From contig JBBBDQ010001451.1 of the NCBI GenBank assembly GCA_037127315.1, positions 1,074,501 to 1,138,500 on the forward strand: a stretch of 64,000 bases of DNA, given 5' to 3'. The position numbers and the translations under genes were made by a program. Below, in pieces: positions 1-10,377 of the stretch; positions within the stretch are counted from its first letter, which is position 1; each line of letters starts with the position of its first letter. The DNA is from Ascarosepion bandense. Its lineage: Eukaryota > Mollusca > Cephalopoda > Sepiida > Sepiidae. The notes under the pieces were generated by a model. That model was not told where the DNA came from. It ran no database searches and was given only the letters and a program-made list of their open reading frames with translations.

Positions 1-36
1 GTCTGCGTCAGAAATCAAACTAAACAATTCACAAAG

Positions 37-62
37 AAAGAAAGAAAGAAAGAAAGAAAGAA
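37..62. repeat. (GAAA)n microsatellite
   Basis: Uninterrupted GAAA tetranucleotide run near the left edge. No gene is seen in the first 330 bases. Confidence 0.9.
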
Positions 63-325
63 AAACGAAGAAAAGATTCGAATGAACGCAGTAAACTCTG
101 TTTATTTGATAATTTGGGGAGAAAAGACTGGTTATACTCAGAAAGTCCGAACCCGATTTCCTGCTTTCGTTCATGTTTTGTGCCTAATTTCCATTGGAAT
201 AGCCGAAAAAATCCGCAAAAAGCATAGTTTCTGAAAACGGATGACACTGACGACGTCATCACGTTTTCAACTAATAAATCCGGGCAATTGTCTCTGTGCC
301 CGGTGTTTTTTTAGCATCAGTTACG

Positions 326-330
<5 letters not shown>

Positions 331-370
<40 letters not shown>

Positions 371-395
371 CTCCTTATCTCTCTCTTCCTCTCCT

Positions 396-444
<49 letters not shown>

Positions 445-445
445 G
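331..445. repeat. Compound (TA)n-(CT)n-(TA)n microsatellite
   Basis: About 36 bp of TA, a pyrimidine stretch with a CT run near 392-427, then TA again. Overlapping short reading frames encode only YI or SL runs and are not genes. Confidence 0.9.
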
Positions 446-606
446 TTTCATTAAGTTTTATCTGAGGATGTTTATGGATAAGAGACAACACAGCAAACAC
501 ATGTATTGTATATCATGGTTGTCTATTCAGGCGCCCGAAAACTGCAACACCGGAGAAAGTCCTTCAATGAAACGGTGAAAACCCTACTTCAGTCACTCAT
601 GCAATA

Positions 607-607
<1 letters not shown>

Positions 608-652
<45 letters not shown>
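608..652. repeat. (TA)n tail of family-B element
   Basis: TA microsatellite directly abutting the 3' end (minus strand) of the family-B hammerhead element at 653-763. This is the same arrangement as at 5950-5996 and 18117-18147, so the TA run looks like the element's own tail. Confidence 0.75.
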
Positions 653-655
<3 letters not shown>

Positions 656-763
656 ATCCGCAGACAGATCTGTATCTCAGCTCATCAGTACGATTAGAGA
701 TCCGATTGCTTTTACCCAGGATTGAAACTTTGTCGAATTGCCGTCAGACGTCGAAGAGGAAAT
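653..763 (-). mobile_element. Family-B hammerhead SINE fragment, ribozyme broken
   Basis: Read on the minus strand it has a B-box-like segment (TTTCAATCCTGGGT), then a CTGATGAG core, then the stem III palindrome AGATCTGTC and the conserved end TGCGGATGAC. The stretch that should hold the stem II 3' strand and the GAAA core is deleted, so this copy cannot form an active hammerhead. The 5' part of the element is missing. Confidence 0.7.
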
Positions 764-1084
764 GTTTTTCTATATATAGTTTTACTATATATGTACATCG
801 ATATTAAATCTCAAGTTTATCAGAGCAGTCTCCAAAACTTAATTGATATTAAGCGAAGCTGTCAGTCGAAGTGGGATGAAATTGTTGTTAATTGCTGCTG
901 GTAATGATTCCTAACATCTGGCAGCGAACATATAGATTGGTCTAGCTTCGAAATATGCCAGTGTCTCTTTATATTGCATTTATCAATAAATTTATTATTC
1001 CAGCAATCAGAGTTTAATTTCTCCTTCTACAGATTGTATCTTAAAAAATTTACAATATTCACACTAGCAAAGTAATTGGGAATT
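764..1084. other. No recognisable feature
   Basis: AT-rich sequence with no coding signature, RNA gene or repeat that I recognise. Confidence 0.5.
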
Positions 1085-1389
1085 CGAACTGTTGTGTTGC
1101 AGCGGATATCGGCTAAGAACGAGAAATCAGAGAGCCGAGTTCGAATTCAAGTCGAATTCGTTGCATTCACTTTCGCGAAAATTACTTTGGGAAAGGTATT
1201 AATCAATCTATGTTTGTTCAAACCATGGGTTAAATATCATGAGCGATTTGCTTATATAGCCTTGATTAGCAACCAGTCTACCTTAGAATGTAATAGAAAC
1301 CTACTGCAGGAAAATATTTTTTCCAGTAAGACATCTTTTTCGAGACATAATCGCCCAAGCGTTTATCATGTATGGCACTTAACTAACTG
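1085..1389 (+). mobile_element. SINE family A, old diverged copy
   Basis: A-box-like TGTTGCAGCGG and B-box GAGTTCGAATTC, followed by the family body (GGGAAAGGTATTAATC, ATGGGTTAAATA, CCAGTCTACC) and the 3' end GTATGGCACTTAACT. Length is about that of intact copies (305 bp), but it is visibly more diverged, and the 3' hairpin stem is imperfect. Confidence 0.85.
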
Positions 1390-1589
1390 AATTGCGAGTT
1401 CAATCCCAGGAGCTGGAAATCAGATGTAATAGTAAGAACAATGACTTTTAATTTTTTTTCACAAAGGAAGGAAAAAATATCAGTAATACTCAATGAAGTG
1501 CGAGAGAATATGCGAAGAAAAAAGCATTAGAGAGAGCACAGTACAAGAATAAGAATTAAGAACACAGAATATAACTATTGACATTATGT

Positions 1590-2290
1590 GATGAAGTAGT
1601 ATTTACAATATTAATATTATTCAGACTATTGTTCTCATCTTTGTTGCCATTTGTACGACGTTTCGGCCGTTGTGCGTTTCTTCAGGTGGTAGGCATTTTA
1701 AACTTAACCTTTTCCTCCATTCCTTGCGTAGAAGTGGCTTTTGTTGGTATGAGTTATCTCCCTTTAACCCTCTAAGATACTTGTTCACCACTGCTGTAGC
1801 CTGTTATTGAATTCACAGCTATTTGGGTCAAATCGAGGGAACTAACCCACGTCTATATGCACTGCGATCTTTAAGGACAAAACCAATTGAATTTTGGGGA
1901 TTTATAAACCCAGTGTTTTTACCAGAGTTCATATTGCAATTTTTTGATATTAATTGTTTTCTCTAGTATTTTTTATGCTAATGGTTTTTCTCTAGTATTT
2001 TTACCAGAGCTCATATTGCACTTTTTAACACTAATGCTTGTGTTTATCTCGATGCTTGACCGGCTTAGGAGATTTTTGAAACCTAGAATATGTTCTGATT
2101 CCTTAAGTTTACGTAGTCTCCAATGGCGTTTTAATCTATTATTTCAACATCATCCCATAGGGGGGCGGCAATCCCCTTTCTTCCTCAATATGTGGTCAAT
2201 TACGCCTGATTTTTCTATCACCCCTTGTGTTACGGCTTTGCGATGTTCGATGTTCGATGACGGTTCCCCACCAGCCTTATCTCAAGTAAA
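1590..2290 (-). pseudogene. Penelope-like element: GIY-YIG C-terminal fragment and 3' tail
   Basis: Minus-strand frames from about 2290 to 1930 give a decayed piece related to PLE GIY-YIG endonuclease C-termini: an EHRKAVTQGVIEKSG block and a later HILGFKNLLSR block, with stops and a frameshift. PLEs are retroelements whose RT is fused to a GIY-YIG nuclease. Downstream come a tRNA-like stretch (about 1790-1850) and a tail with GGCCGAAACGTCGTAC. The same protein-block-then-tail order recurs at 9750-10360 and 35700-37020, which supports one subfamily. The RT domain is absent, as expected for 5'-truncated copies. The protein match is from motif recognition only. Confidence 0.65.
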
Positions 2291-2365
2291 ATAATACCCT
2301 CAATTTTATTAATATCTATGGTGACCACCCAAAAACTATTATACAGAAAATACCCAACATCATTT

Positions 2366-3379
2366 TTTTTTTAATCATTTTACCCCGAACAAGGCGGAAA
2401 CGCCACTGATGTGCAGGGGGTTACATAAATGTAAAAAGATTAATTAGAAAAGAGTGAGGAGTACAAGCTAGTTAGAAAGGAACAATAGAAAGCTGAAAAA
2501 GCAGGTGCAATGACAGACACATGGGCGGAGAGAAAGTGAAGATTATACAGGGGAGGGGAGAGAGCTAGAGGCCAGTGGTTAGTAGGTGAGTATTAACTTT
2601 GCTTTTAAATTTCTGGAGGTCGTAGCCGTCAGGAAAGCAAGAATACGGGAGTGAGTTCCACAGGCGGGAAGTGCGAGAGAGGAAGCTGCAGAAGTAGAAT
2701 TATCGTCTGCGTTTGGCTAACCTGACTGTGAATGGGTGGGACCCAGTTGCCAGTCTGGTTGCACGGGTAAACACCTGTTGAGGAGGCATCAGTGACTTAA
2801 GCCCATCCGAGCAGAAGCCATGAAAGTATTTATAGAAGAGACAGAGGGAGGCCACATTTCGACGATGGGAAAGTGGCTGCAGTCGAGTCGCCAGATCAGC
2901 ACCCATCACATTACAGACCCTCCTTTGGAGCCTGCCAAGAACACTGAGGAGAACGGCAGGGGCACCCGACCACAAATGGCAGCAGCACTCCACGCACGGA
3001 CGGATGGTTGACCCGTATATATGCAGGATGGATTCAGGTGGAAAAAACATCCTGGATCGACATAGTGACCCAATCTTCTTAGCAGTAGATTTTGCTATGG
3101 ATTCAATATAGTGGTTCCATTTGAGGTCTGAGGACAGGGTAAGTCCGAGGAGGCGTAGTGCATTACTCTCCGGGAGAATCATCTGGTCCATGCTTATGGG
3201 AGGCAGAAGAGGTTGCCTGTAATGGCTGACAGACAACAGAGGAATTGAAGTTGACAACAGAGGAATTGAAGTTGACAAGCCACTTCTTGCCCCAGTTCAC
3301 CACAGAGTGTAGGTCCCGCTCAAGGTCAGCAACGAGATTATGTCTGTCCGCCACGACAGGTTTCTTACTGGAGCGGGAG
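2366..3379 (-). pseudogene. LINE family 1, RT C-terminal part and 3' UTR
   Basis: Minus strand: coding remnant from about 3379 to 2700, then an untranslated tail ending in an A-run at about 2371-2366. The translation includes WGKKWLVNFNSS, MFFPPESILHIY, RRNVASLCLFYKYFHGFCS and RLATGSHPFTVRL, which belong to the thumb/C-terminal region of a Jockey/CR1-type LINE reverse transcriptase. Clade is inferred. The RT catalytic YADD motif is not in this copy. A duplicated block (CAACAGAGGAATTGAAGTTG, around 3235-3275) and a frame change break the reading frame. Homologous copies lie at 11158, 37440, 40096, 52742 and 57400. Confidence 0.85.
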
Positions 3380-4012
3380 TAAACACGAGAATTAATCGTT
3401 TATTGCCGAAACTCAAAATTTTCAATGAAAATAAAAAATATACAACAAGTTCCTTCGGAAAAGCGATTATAAGTATAAATTGATGTATTAAAAACTTTTT
3501 ATTAACCCCGAAACATCTACAAAAACACAAAAACCGGAATTTTAAATTATGGTAATTGTGGATCTGTGAATATCTGTCTAGTGAAAGGCAAACGTAGATC
3601 TACCTAGGTAATCTACCAAGTCAAAAATCTCCCCAACTAACAACCAGATAAATGTCTTATATTGATATTTTCGCAGAGTAATTTAAATAACGTTACTAAA
3701 CTTATAAGCACATATTTTCTAATCCTAATCTCAGATTTCAAACATCCCTTTGACGAATATTTTGGGAAATGAAAGAAGAAGGACTACACTCAATAGTTAA
3801 TTGGAAACTGAGAGACTCAGCCAGCACCTACCAAAATCTTTACGATAGATGCAATTTGTTTAGTGTTTCAACTAATCTCATATTAAAATCTCTAATTAAA
3901 ATAATAAAGTATCCTAAACAAAGGAATTCATAAGCAAATGCCGGCACAAATCAAAATTTTTGAATTTTAATATAAATTTTAAATTTAAGTATTTTTTATT
4001 TTAAGACGCCAT
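3380..4012. other. No recognisable feature
   Basis: AT-rich, without convincing coding or repeat structure. Confidence 0.5.
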
Positions 4013-4024
4013 AATAAGCCCCTT

Positions 4025-4332
4025 CGATGTGCGTTGTGGCGCAGTGGATATCGGCTCGGAACGAGAAATCGGGGAACCGAGTTCGAATTCCAGTTGAATT
4101 CCTTTCATTCACTTACGCGCAAATACCCTTGGGGAAGGTATTAATCCGTCTCTTCCTTCCAGTTATGGGTTAAATAGCAGGACAGATTGGGTTCTATAGC
4201 CTTGGTCGGCAACCAGTCTACCGCAGAAAGCAATGGCAACCTACTGCGGGATAATCTTCTGCCCAGTCAGTCATGTCTCTTTCGAGACATGATCGCCCAA
4301 AGCGTGTATCGCGCATGGCACCTAACTGACTG
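4025..4332 (+). mobile_element. SINE family A, full length with target duplication
   Basis: tRNA-like head with A-box region TGTGGCGCAGTGGATATCGG and B box GAGTTCGAATTCC, then a unique body and a 3' hairpin CATGTCTC-TTTC-GAGACATG, ending in CTAACTGACTG. It is flanked by AATAAGCCCCTT at 4013-4024 and again at 4333-4344, a 12-bp target site duplication, which proves mobilisation as a unit. Pol III transcription and LINE-dependent retrotransposition are inferred from the tRNA-like promoter. No A-tail is present. Confidence 0.93.
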
Positions 4333-4521
4333 AATAAGCCCCTTAATAGTTATCCAAAACTTATCCTCCTGTGATAGAAGTCTTCTTTTCCTCTTTCCAA
4401 AATTACAGTATTACTTAAAACGAACATATAGACCAACTCTTTAACCCTTAAATTTTCGACTTTAGATTAGGACGAATATCAAATTCCAAAATGACTTTTC
4501 CAAGACTTCCTCTGTCTAAAT

Positions 4522-4827
4522 TTCAGTCAGTCAAGTACCATACGTAATACACGCTTTGGGCGATCATGTCTCGAAAGAGACATTGATGATTGGGCAGAAG
4601 ATTATCCCGCAGTAGGTTGCCATTGCTTTCTGTGGTAGACTGGTTGCCGACCAAGGCTCTAGAACCCAATCTGTCCTGTTATTTAATCCAGAACTGGAGG
4701 GAAGAGACGGGCTAATGCCTTTCCCAAGGTTATTTGTACATAAGTGAATGTGAGGATTTCAACCGGAATTCAAACTCGACACCCCTATTTATCGTTCCGA
4801 GTCGATATCCACTGCACCACAACGCAC
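4522..4827 (-). mobile_element. SINE family A, near full length
   Basis: Reverse-complement copy with hairpin, body and tRNA-like head (ATATCCACTGCACCACAACG on the plus strand). Imperfect flanking similarity (CCTCTGTCTAAATTT versus CCTCTTTAAATTT) may be a decayed target duplication. Confidence 0.9.
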
Positions 4828-5947
4828 ATCCTCTTTAAATTTGCATTTGTTTTTCATATCAATTACTTTATTTAAAAAATGATAATTTTAAAGAAATTTA
4901 TGATCTACATTACAATTAATTTTATGTTTAGACTTTTCTAAAACAATTTTTCAATCTCATAATTTTTCTTCTCCTTTTTGTGTAAATTTTTCTTTTTCTT
5001 TTATATATATATATATATCTATGTATATATATATATGTGTGTGTGTGTGTGTTTGTGTATATGTATACCATTTGTCAAAATTCACCCACTCTAACATAAT
5101 ATTATCTCCCTATTTTATTCTATTAGTAGAATTGAGACTAACAATAATAGTCAGGCCATATTAATTCAAACAAATATTTAGAGAAAACCTTTACTTGAGC
5201 TGAATCATGATGTTAACGTTTTTGTCTATTTTTTCCCTTTCATTTTTCTTTTATATTTTCATATATTTATCTATTAATTTCATCCTATGAAGTCCGCATT
5301 CGTTACCATGGCTACAGAAGATTTTCTCCTTCATTTTCTCCCCTTTTATTCTCCCTTAACTCTTCCCTTGTTTCCCCATTTTTATTTTTATTTTCCTCCC
5401 ACTACTTCTATACTTGCGACACATTTAAATTTAAATTTTGATTTTTAATACAGATATAATTTAAAAATCTTCTTTTATAATTGAGACTTGTGACCCCTTT
5501 GACTGAAGTTTTTCACTTTCTTCCCTACTTTCTTCCCTACTTTCTTCCCTACTTTCTTCCCTACTCTCCGTAACATTGTTTAGAAGACGTCTTTTTCTTT
5601 CTTAACTTCTCCTCCTTTTGTTTTTCTTATTTACTTTCTTTTTCTTTTTAATGAAAACTTTTTGTGTATAGAATTAATTTTTGAGTGACCTTACGGAACG
5701 TGAAGTTTTGTCTTATAATTTTGATTTTGATCGTTACCAAGGAAGCGAGAAATGTTTTCACCGAAATGAGCATACAACGAATGTAGTTTTCTGGGTTTTA
5801 TTTGAAAAATACACACATTTGTCTCTGTAAATAGAAAATACTATTTACATCAAGCCCTCCACCTGGATGATTATTAATATGAATAAAATTAATATTAATA
5901 GAATTTGGTTTTGGTATTTTACCTACGAGCTAATTCATTTTTGAATT

Positions 5948-5949
<2 letters not shown>
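4828..5949. other. Gene-free AT/pyrimidine-rich stretch
   Basis: Contains a (TA)n/(GT)n tract near 4999-5053 and about four tandem ACTTTCTTCCCT units near 5515-5565. Nothing else is recognisable. Confidence 0.5.

Positions 5950-5996
<47 letters not shown>
5950..5996. repeat. (TA)n microsatellite, tail of hammerhead element
   Basis: TA run contiguous with the minus-strand end of the hammerhead motif at 5997-6051. Confidence 0.8.
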
Positions 5997-5998
<2 letters not shown>

Positions 5999-6051
5999 CA
6001 TCCCCAGACAGATCTGTTTCGCCGTATCACAGCTCATCAGTACGGTTAGAC
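5997..6051 (-). ncRNA. Type I hammerhead ribozyme, copy 1
   Basis: Minus strand: ACCGTA, then CTGATGA, then stem II GCTG/CGGC closing a TGATA loop, then GAAA, then the short stem III ACA-GATC-TGT, then the GTC cleavage triplet, then a stem I strand TGGGG ending in GATGAC. Stem I pairs CCGUA with UGGGG (one G-G mismatch) and GUC with GAC beyond an internal loop. All invariant core nucleotides (CUGANGA, GAAA, NUH) are present. Hammerheads with such short stem III are known from metazoan retrozymes, PLEs and schistosome SINEs. Predicted cleavage lies between 6007 and 6006. Confidence 0.8.
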
Positions 6052-6288
6052 TCCGATTGCTTTTTTACCCAGGATTGAAACCCGACCGAAATAGCGTCAG
6101 TCGGCGACACTACCCATGGGCTATGGGCGTTCGGTGGAAGTAGGTAGACATTTTAGCGCATATCAATAGCTAGAGCGATCTAATTCATTTCACTAATTGA
6201 TCGATGCGTACATGCCAGAGTAGCTACTGTTTATCAAAGTTTACTATTTTTCCAGAGTGCTCAATCAGGGTGTGAGATAGTAAATATT

Positions 6289-6343
6289 GTCATCTGCAGA
6301 CAGATCTGTTTCACCGTATCGCATCTCATCAGTACGGTTAGAC
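6289..6343 (-). ncRNA. Type I hammerhead ribozyme, copy 2
   Basis: Same layout as copy 1 with an intact core (CTGATGAG, GAAAC, GTC), but stem II (GATGCGATACGGT) and stem I (CCGTA with TGCAG) carry mismatches, so activity is likely weaker. Predicted cleavage lies between 6299 and 6298. Confidence 0.7.
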
Positions 6344-6365
6344 ACCGATTGCTTTTTTATCCAGG

Positions 6366-6370
<5 letters not shown>

Positions 6371-6401
<31 letters not shown>
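6371..6401. repeat. (TA)n microsatellite
   Basis: TA run on the upstream side (minus sense) of the second hammerhead. Confidence 0.9.
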
Positions 6402-6409
<8 letters not shown>

Positions 6410-6430
6410 TTTTATGGTTATGTCAATTTT

Positions 6431-6487
6431 ATATTGCGACATGTAAATTTCTATGTTTCGAGATTAATTCTCATTATCAGGCAATAC
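6431..6487 (-). ncRNA. Hammerhead-like motif in PLE 3' tail
   Basis: Minus strand: GTATTGC pairs with GCAATAT (7-bp stem I, one G-U). Inside are CTGATAA (the core G8 is A here), an extra T, stem II GAGA-ATTAA-TCTC, GAAA, stem III ACAT/ATGT with a 10-nt loop, and GTC. It lies about 700 nt downstream of the PLE coding end at 7183. PLE terminal repeats are known to carry hammerheads. The core change and the extra nucleotide make present activity doubtful. Confidence 0.55.
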
Positions 6488-7182
6488 TGGTGTGGTTGTC
6501 CAGATGATTTACATTTAAATGACAAATACTTTCGGTTTACTGTGAATGTATGTGGGTGTTCTTTTTGTGTGTGTGTGTGTGTGTCTAATTAGAATGGAGA
6601 TTCACTTTGAGGTTTGACCCCGAAGAATTTCTGTGCTAACCAACTTTTTCCTCCTCTTTTTTTCTTTGGCCCTATTCTTCTCTTGTCAATTTTCCTTCGC
6701 ATTTATCTGATCTTATGATTTTCCCTTCAGTTTTATTACATTTGATGTGACATTCCTTTTTAGTAGTACCAATCTCCTTTCTTGTCCCCTTTAGTCTATC
6801 TGTTAAAGAAAAGATTTTTTCCAAAGAAAACCTCGAACTGCTATTTTTTCGCTCCATCTATCAATTTGCTGTAAAGTTTATTATCCTGATACAAAGTGGG
6901 GAATTATTACAAAAAAAGGAAAACTAACTTATTCTATTTTTGGCTTTATTTTTATTTTTATGTTTACCTAATTTGTCAGTGAGCATGTTATTCAATTTAG
7001 GTTTTATCCATTTTCTAATGTGAATAATTTAAAATGTCTACATATGACATTAATTTCGTTGCGTTTATTTAATACATTTTTATTTTTAAGGGATCTAATA
7101 ATAAATAGCTTTTCGTATAAGCATAATGAACATGGTTCATTTTAGGACTTACATGTTTTAGCTTCTTTTAGGATTTTCCATT

Positions 7183-8090
7183 TTATTTTGGGTGTTTTTT
7201 TTTTGTTTCCCTTAGGTACCAATGATATCTCGATAGGGATGTTCTATTTCTGTATTTGCTGTTATTAAATGAAGAGGTATGCTGGTAAACTCTCTGCTTT
7301 AGAGTGTTTTTAGTACTCCCTATATAGACTTTTATATTGTTTGGGTTTTCCTTCGTCGATATTTCGCATTGATATATTATCGATTCCGCCAAACACATAT
7401 TTTCTAGCAGACAGTTTATGGGGTTTTTACAATTACATTTTTTCTTTTCTAAATTGTTATTTTCTCTTGACTGGTTATTTTTACTGGTGTTGTTGAATTT
7501 TTTAAAAATATTATTTTTGTGGGTTTTTATAATTTTTTCTAGATTATTCATACAGTTCTAACTTAATTTTATAGTGTTTTTATTAAAGATCTTAGTGGAT
7601 TTTTACCCGGGAAGTGTTTCCTAATTAACTCGAGGAATTTTCTTCCAACCTACCATTAGTCATCTGGTTGTAAGGGGGTGTGTACCAGATGATTTTCCTA
7701 TTCCTATTTTTTCTTCGAGGGTTGCTTTTCTTGTTTACATATTTAATATTTGGGTTTATGTATTCACTATTTTACAATGCAGTATCATAAAAATGGCTAT
7801 GTTCATTGAACACTTCCTCATTAGCCGAGTTCCTACTAATTCTGTATTCTATTGATGAAGGTATATGCTTGATGATAGAAGGAGGGTGGTTAGATTTTGA
7901 GTGGATGTATAAAGGGTTTGTGTTTGGTTTTTTGTATGGTTGGTGTATATTTTTCTCTAGATCCAAAGTTACATCGAGGAAATCTACTTTCTTATCTGAG
8001 CTTTAACTGTTACCTTTAAACTGAGATTTTTAAACTCGCAGGATAGGGTTAGCAGGTTCGGATCTTGCTGAATATGACACACATTTTCGT
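7183..8090 (-). pseudogene. Penelope-like element, RT thumb to GIY-YIG endonuclease
   Basis: Minus-strand frames give consecutive PLE blocks: LDVTLDLEKNIHQPYKKPN and SNHPPSIIKHIPSSIEYR (about 7996-7790), GRKFLELIRKHFPGKNP (about 7650-7600), and the longest open part MNNLEKIIKTHKNNI..., a Cys-rich CNCKNPINCLLENMC motif, then VYIGSTKNTLKQRVYQHTSS (7551-7183). The YIG and arginine of the GIY-YIG nuclease are retained. Several stops and frameshifts separate the blocks and the RT fingers and palm are missing, so this is a 5'-truncated dead copy. It is followed by about 700 bp of tail containing a hammerhead-like motif (6431-6487). Confidence 0.88.
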
Positions 8091-8204
8091 AACAAACAAT
8101 TATCGTAAATAATCAGGCCGATAGAAATAAATATATAATACTGTTTGATTATAAACAGAATATCTACTTAAATACGATATCTATAAAAAACAATGTTCAA
8201 ACAC

Positions 8205-8262
<58 letters not shown>

Positions 8263-8982
8263 ACGCAGTCATTCTATTAGAATCATTTTAATCTTAAATA
8301 TCAAATGTATAGTAACAATATGTCTGTTATGTTACTTTATTCAAATCCAATTAATTTTTGACGTTCTAAACAGCGCATAACGAATGACTGAATAAAATAA
8401 ATTAAGATTGTATTCTGAAATAGTTTTGAAATGAAAACCAAAACTAAAGGCCTCCATGATGTCTAGAAATTTATTTCGTCTTTTCCTTGTTTTCTGACAC
8501 TTCAATACAGGCAACGAATACTTTGTTTAACCGAAGCGATTCAAAGAGAAAAGATCAAGCCTAACAGGGGCCGTGAATAATCGATATGACTGAGTTTTTG
8601 GTTTAATTTAAATCGTATCCTGCTTTGCATAAAATTATAAGAAAATTATTCAACTTTAAACTCACTGTAGTTGAATGTAATTGATGATAAAAAATGTTTT
8701 CCATGCGATGTCTAAAATCATTATTCAGTACATAGAAATAAATTTATCGAGGATTTCCGTGAATTCCAAACAGTTTTATAAATTTTCATCGGATTTCACG
8801 TACATAAAAGTTGTAGTTGTTTATTTTATTTTATTTTTTATTTTTTTGTGTAGCAGGCTTAATAAGAGTGAAGTTTGTATGTATGGCTTGTCGATAAAGT
8901 TAAAACCTATGGAAAATCACGCACAAAAATGTACGAAAACAGGATATGAACGAATTATTAGTGAATGAACATTAAAATCATT
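8091..8982. other. No gene seen; long (TA)n at 8206-8257
   Basis: AT-rich. The only clear structure is about 52 bp of TA. The small reading frame at 8681-8968 resembles nothing known to me and has AT-rich composition like its surroundings. Confidence 0.5.
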
Positions 8983-9199
8983 CAGTCAGTTAGTTTAGTG
9001 TCACAAGTGATACGCGCTTTGGGCGATCATGTCTCGAAAGAGACATGACTGATTGGCTATAGAACTCAATATGTCGTATTCGTTAATCCATAACTGGCTG
9101 GAAGAGAGGGATTAATACCTTTAACAAGGTTATTTGTGCGTAAGTGAATGCAATGAATTCAACTAGAATTCGAAATCGGCACCCCATTTTCTCGTTTCG
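8983..9199 (-). mobile_element. SINE family A, head truncated
   Basis: Reverse copy keeping the 3' end (plus strand CAGTCAGTTAG...), hairpin and body up to the B-box region. It stops at TCGTTTCGTAC, where a (CA)n/(TA)n tract replaces the tRNA head. Confidence 0.85.
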
Positions 9200-9200
9200 T

Positions 9201-9242
<42 letters not shown>
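9200..9242. repeat. (CA)n-(TA)n microsatellite
   Basis: About 22 bp of CA then 18 bp of TA between two SINE copies. Confidence 0.9.
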
Positions 9243-9530
9243 GGCTTGTACTTAGATGAGTGACTGCATGGGAATGTCAGTTGCTGTAAGCGTTTTTGAT
9301 GGATGTGCGTTGTAGTGCAGTGGATATCAGATCGAAACGAGAAATTGGGGTACCAGTTCGAATGCCGGATGAATACCTTGCAGTCACTTACGCGCAAGTA
9401 TTCTTGGGAAAGGTATTAATCCGTCCCTTCCTCCAGTTATGGGTTAAATACCAGGACAGATTGGGTTCTAAAGACTTGGCTGGCAACCAGTCTACCAGAG
9501 CAGGTAGTGGCAGCCTGTTGTGGGTTATCT
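9243..9530 (+). mobile_element. 5S rRNA-tRNA composite SINE (family A with 5S head)
   Basis: 9243-9293 matches the 3' half of 5S rRNA (TACTTAGATGAGTGACTGC, then TGGGAATG and GCTGTAAGCG). It is joined by a few T residues and GAT to the usual family-A start GGATGTGCGTTG and continues through A box, B box and body to about 9530, where the 3' hairpin is lost. The same 5S-then-SINE junction occurs at 45722-46024, so it is a recurrent composite rather than chance. Confidence 0.75.
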
Positions 9531-9749
9531 AAAGAAAAATGCCTACCTAAGAGCTGTAGAGCACATTCAGGGCGCAGTAAAAAAAATAATATCACTGTTT
9601 ACCATTCACTGCATCCCTGACTGTCTCAGAAAATTCTCGCCTATATCGTCCCACCTGAGACAGATGGAATGGGAAGATGCACAACTCTTCCTCACTCGTG
9701 GTCCTACTCGCCTGCGAGGGACAAACATCATATATGTATATATAGATGC
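9531..9749. other. Unassigned sequence between SINE and PLE
   Basis: No motif recognised. It may be the upstream part of the PLE at 9750, but I could not match it. Confidence 0.4.
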
Positions 9750-10360
9750 AGCCTTATGTCTGCAAGAATATTGCAAAGCCGTAACACGACATGAAATAGA
9801 AAAAAAACAGGCATAGCTTACCATAATCACTTTCCCATATGGGATGAAGTTAAAATACTTGATATAGATTACTATTAGAAAACCCCGTAAACTTAAAAAA
9901 TCAGCGCATAGGCAAAAATCTCCTATACTGGACAAGCAATGAAATGACTGCAATATGGGAACCAGCAATATGAAATGCGAGAGAAAATCATTAGATTTAA
10001 TGATCGCAATATGAGCTCTAGTAGAAATGTTTACTAAGAAATTAGGTTTATAAATGCCAGAAAATTCATAGACTAATGTCCTCAAAAACATATGGCCCAG
10101 TGGATAAAATGTTGGTTTGAGTGAATTGTCCGAAAGAATTGTGATTTATATAACTGGTTACATTAGTGCTGAATAAATACTTATGGAGAGCTGACTTAAC
10201 GGGTGATAGCTAAATGGAATTAGAATGGCATACCTCAGTGATCGATATAAAGGGTTTCCTGCAAAAGTTCTGACACCTGAAGAAGACCTGTTGTAAATAT
10301 AGCAATAAAGATGTGAACAGCAGCTTGAACAATGTAAATAAGATAAATGTAGAATAGTAA
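9750..10360 (+). pseudogene. Penelope-like element: GIY-YIG C-terminus and 3' tail
   Basis: Plus-strand frames give LQEYCKAVTRHEIEKKQA, then (after a stop) a FPIWDEVKILDI-like stretch, then YWTSNEMTAIWEPA, which correspond to the C-terminal GIY-YIG region of the same PLE subfamily as at 1590-2290 and 36440-37020. After it come GGTTTATAAAT and a tRNA-like segment GGCCCAGTGGATAAAATG (about 10092) with the subfamily tail to about 10360. Stops and frame changes show it is dead. Confidence 0.6.
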
Positions 10361-10377
10361 AAATAACTATTGTTATC

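Larger units (their letters stand above)
5997..6370 (-). mobile_element. Family-B retrozyme-like SINE with two hammerheads
   Basis: On the minus strand: B-box-like/ACCGTA segment and hammerhead 2 (6343-6289), a 292-nt spacer between cleavage sites, a tRNA-like segment (GGGTTTCAATCCTGGGT, about 6080-6060), then hammerhead 1 (6051-5997) and (TA)n. Two ribozymes in direct orientation bracketing one unit is the hallmark of retrozymes, where self-cleavage yields a unit-length RNA. The B-box-like sequence suggests Pol III transcription, as in hammerhead SINEs of schistosomes. The second unit upstream is truncated at about 6370, where a (TA)n tract (6371-6401) begins. Confidence 0.75.
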
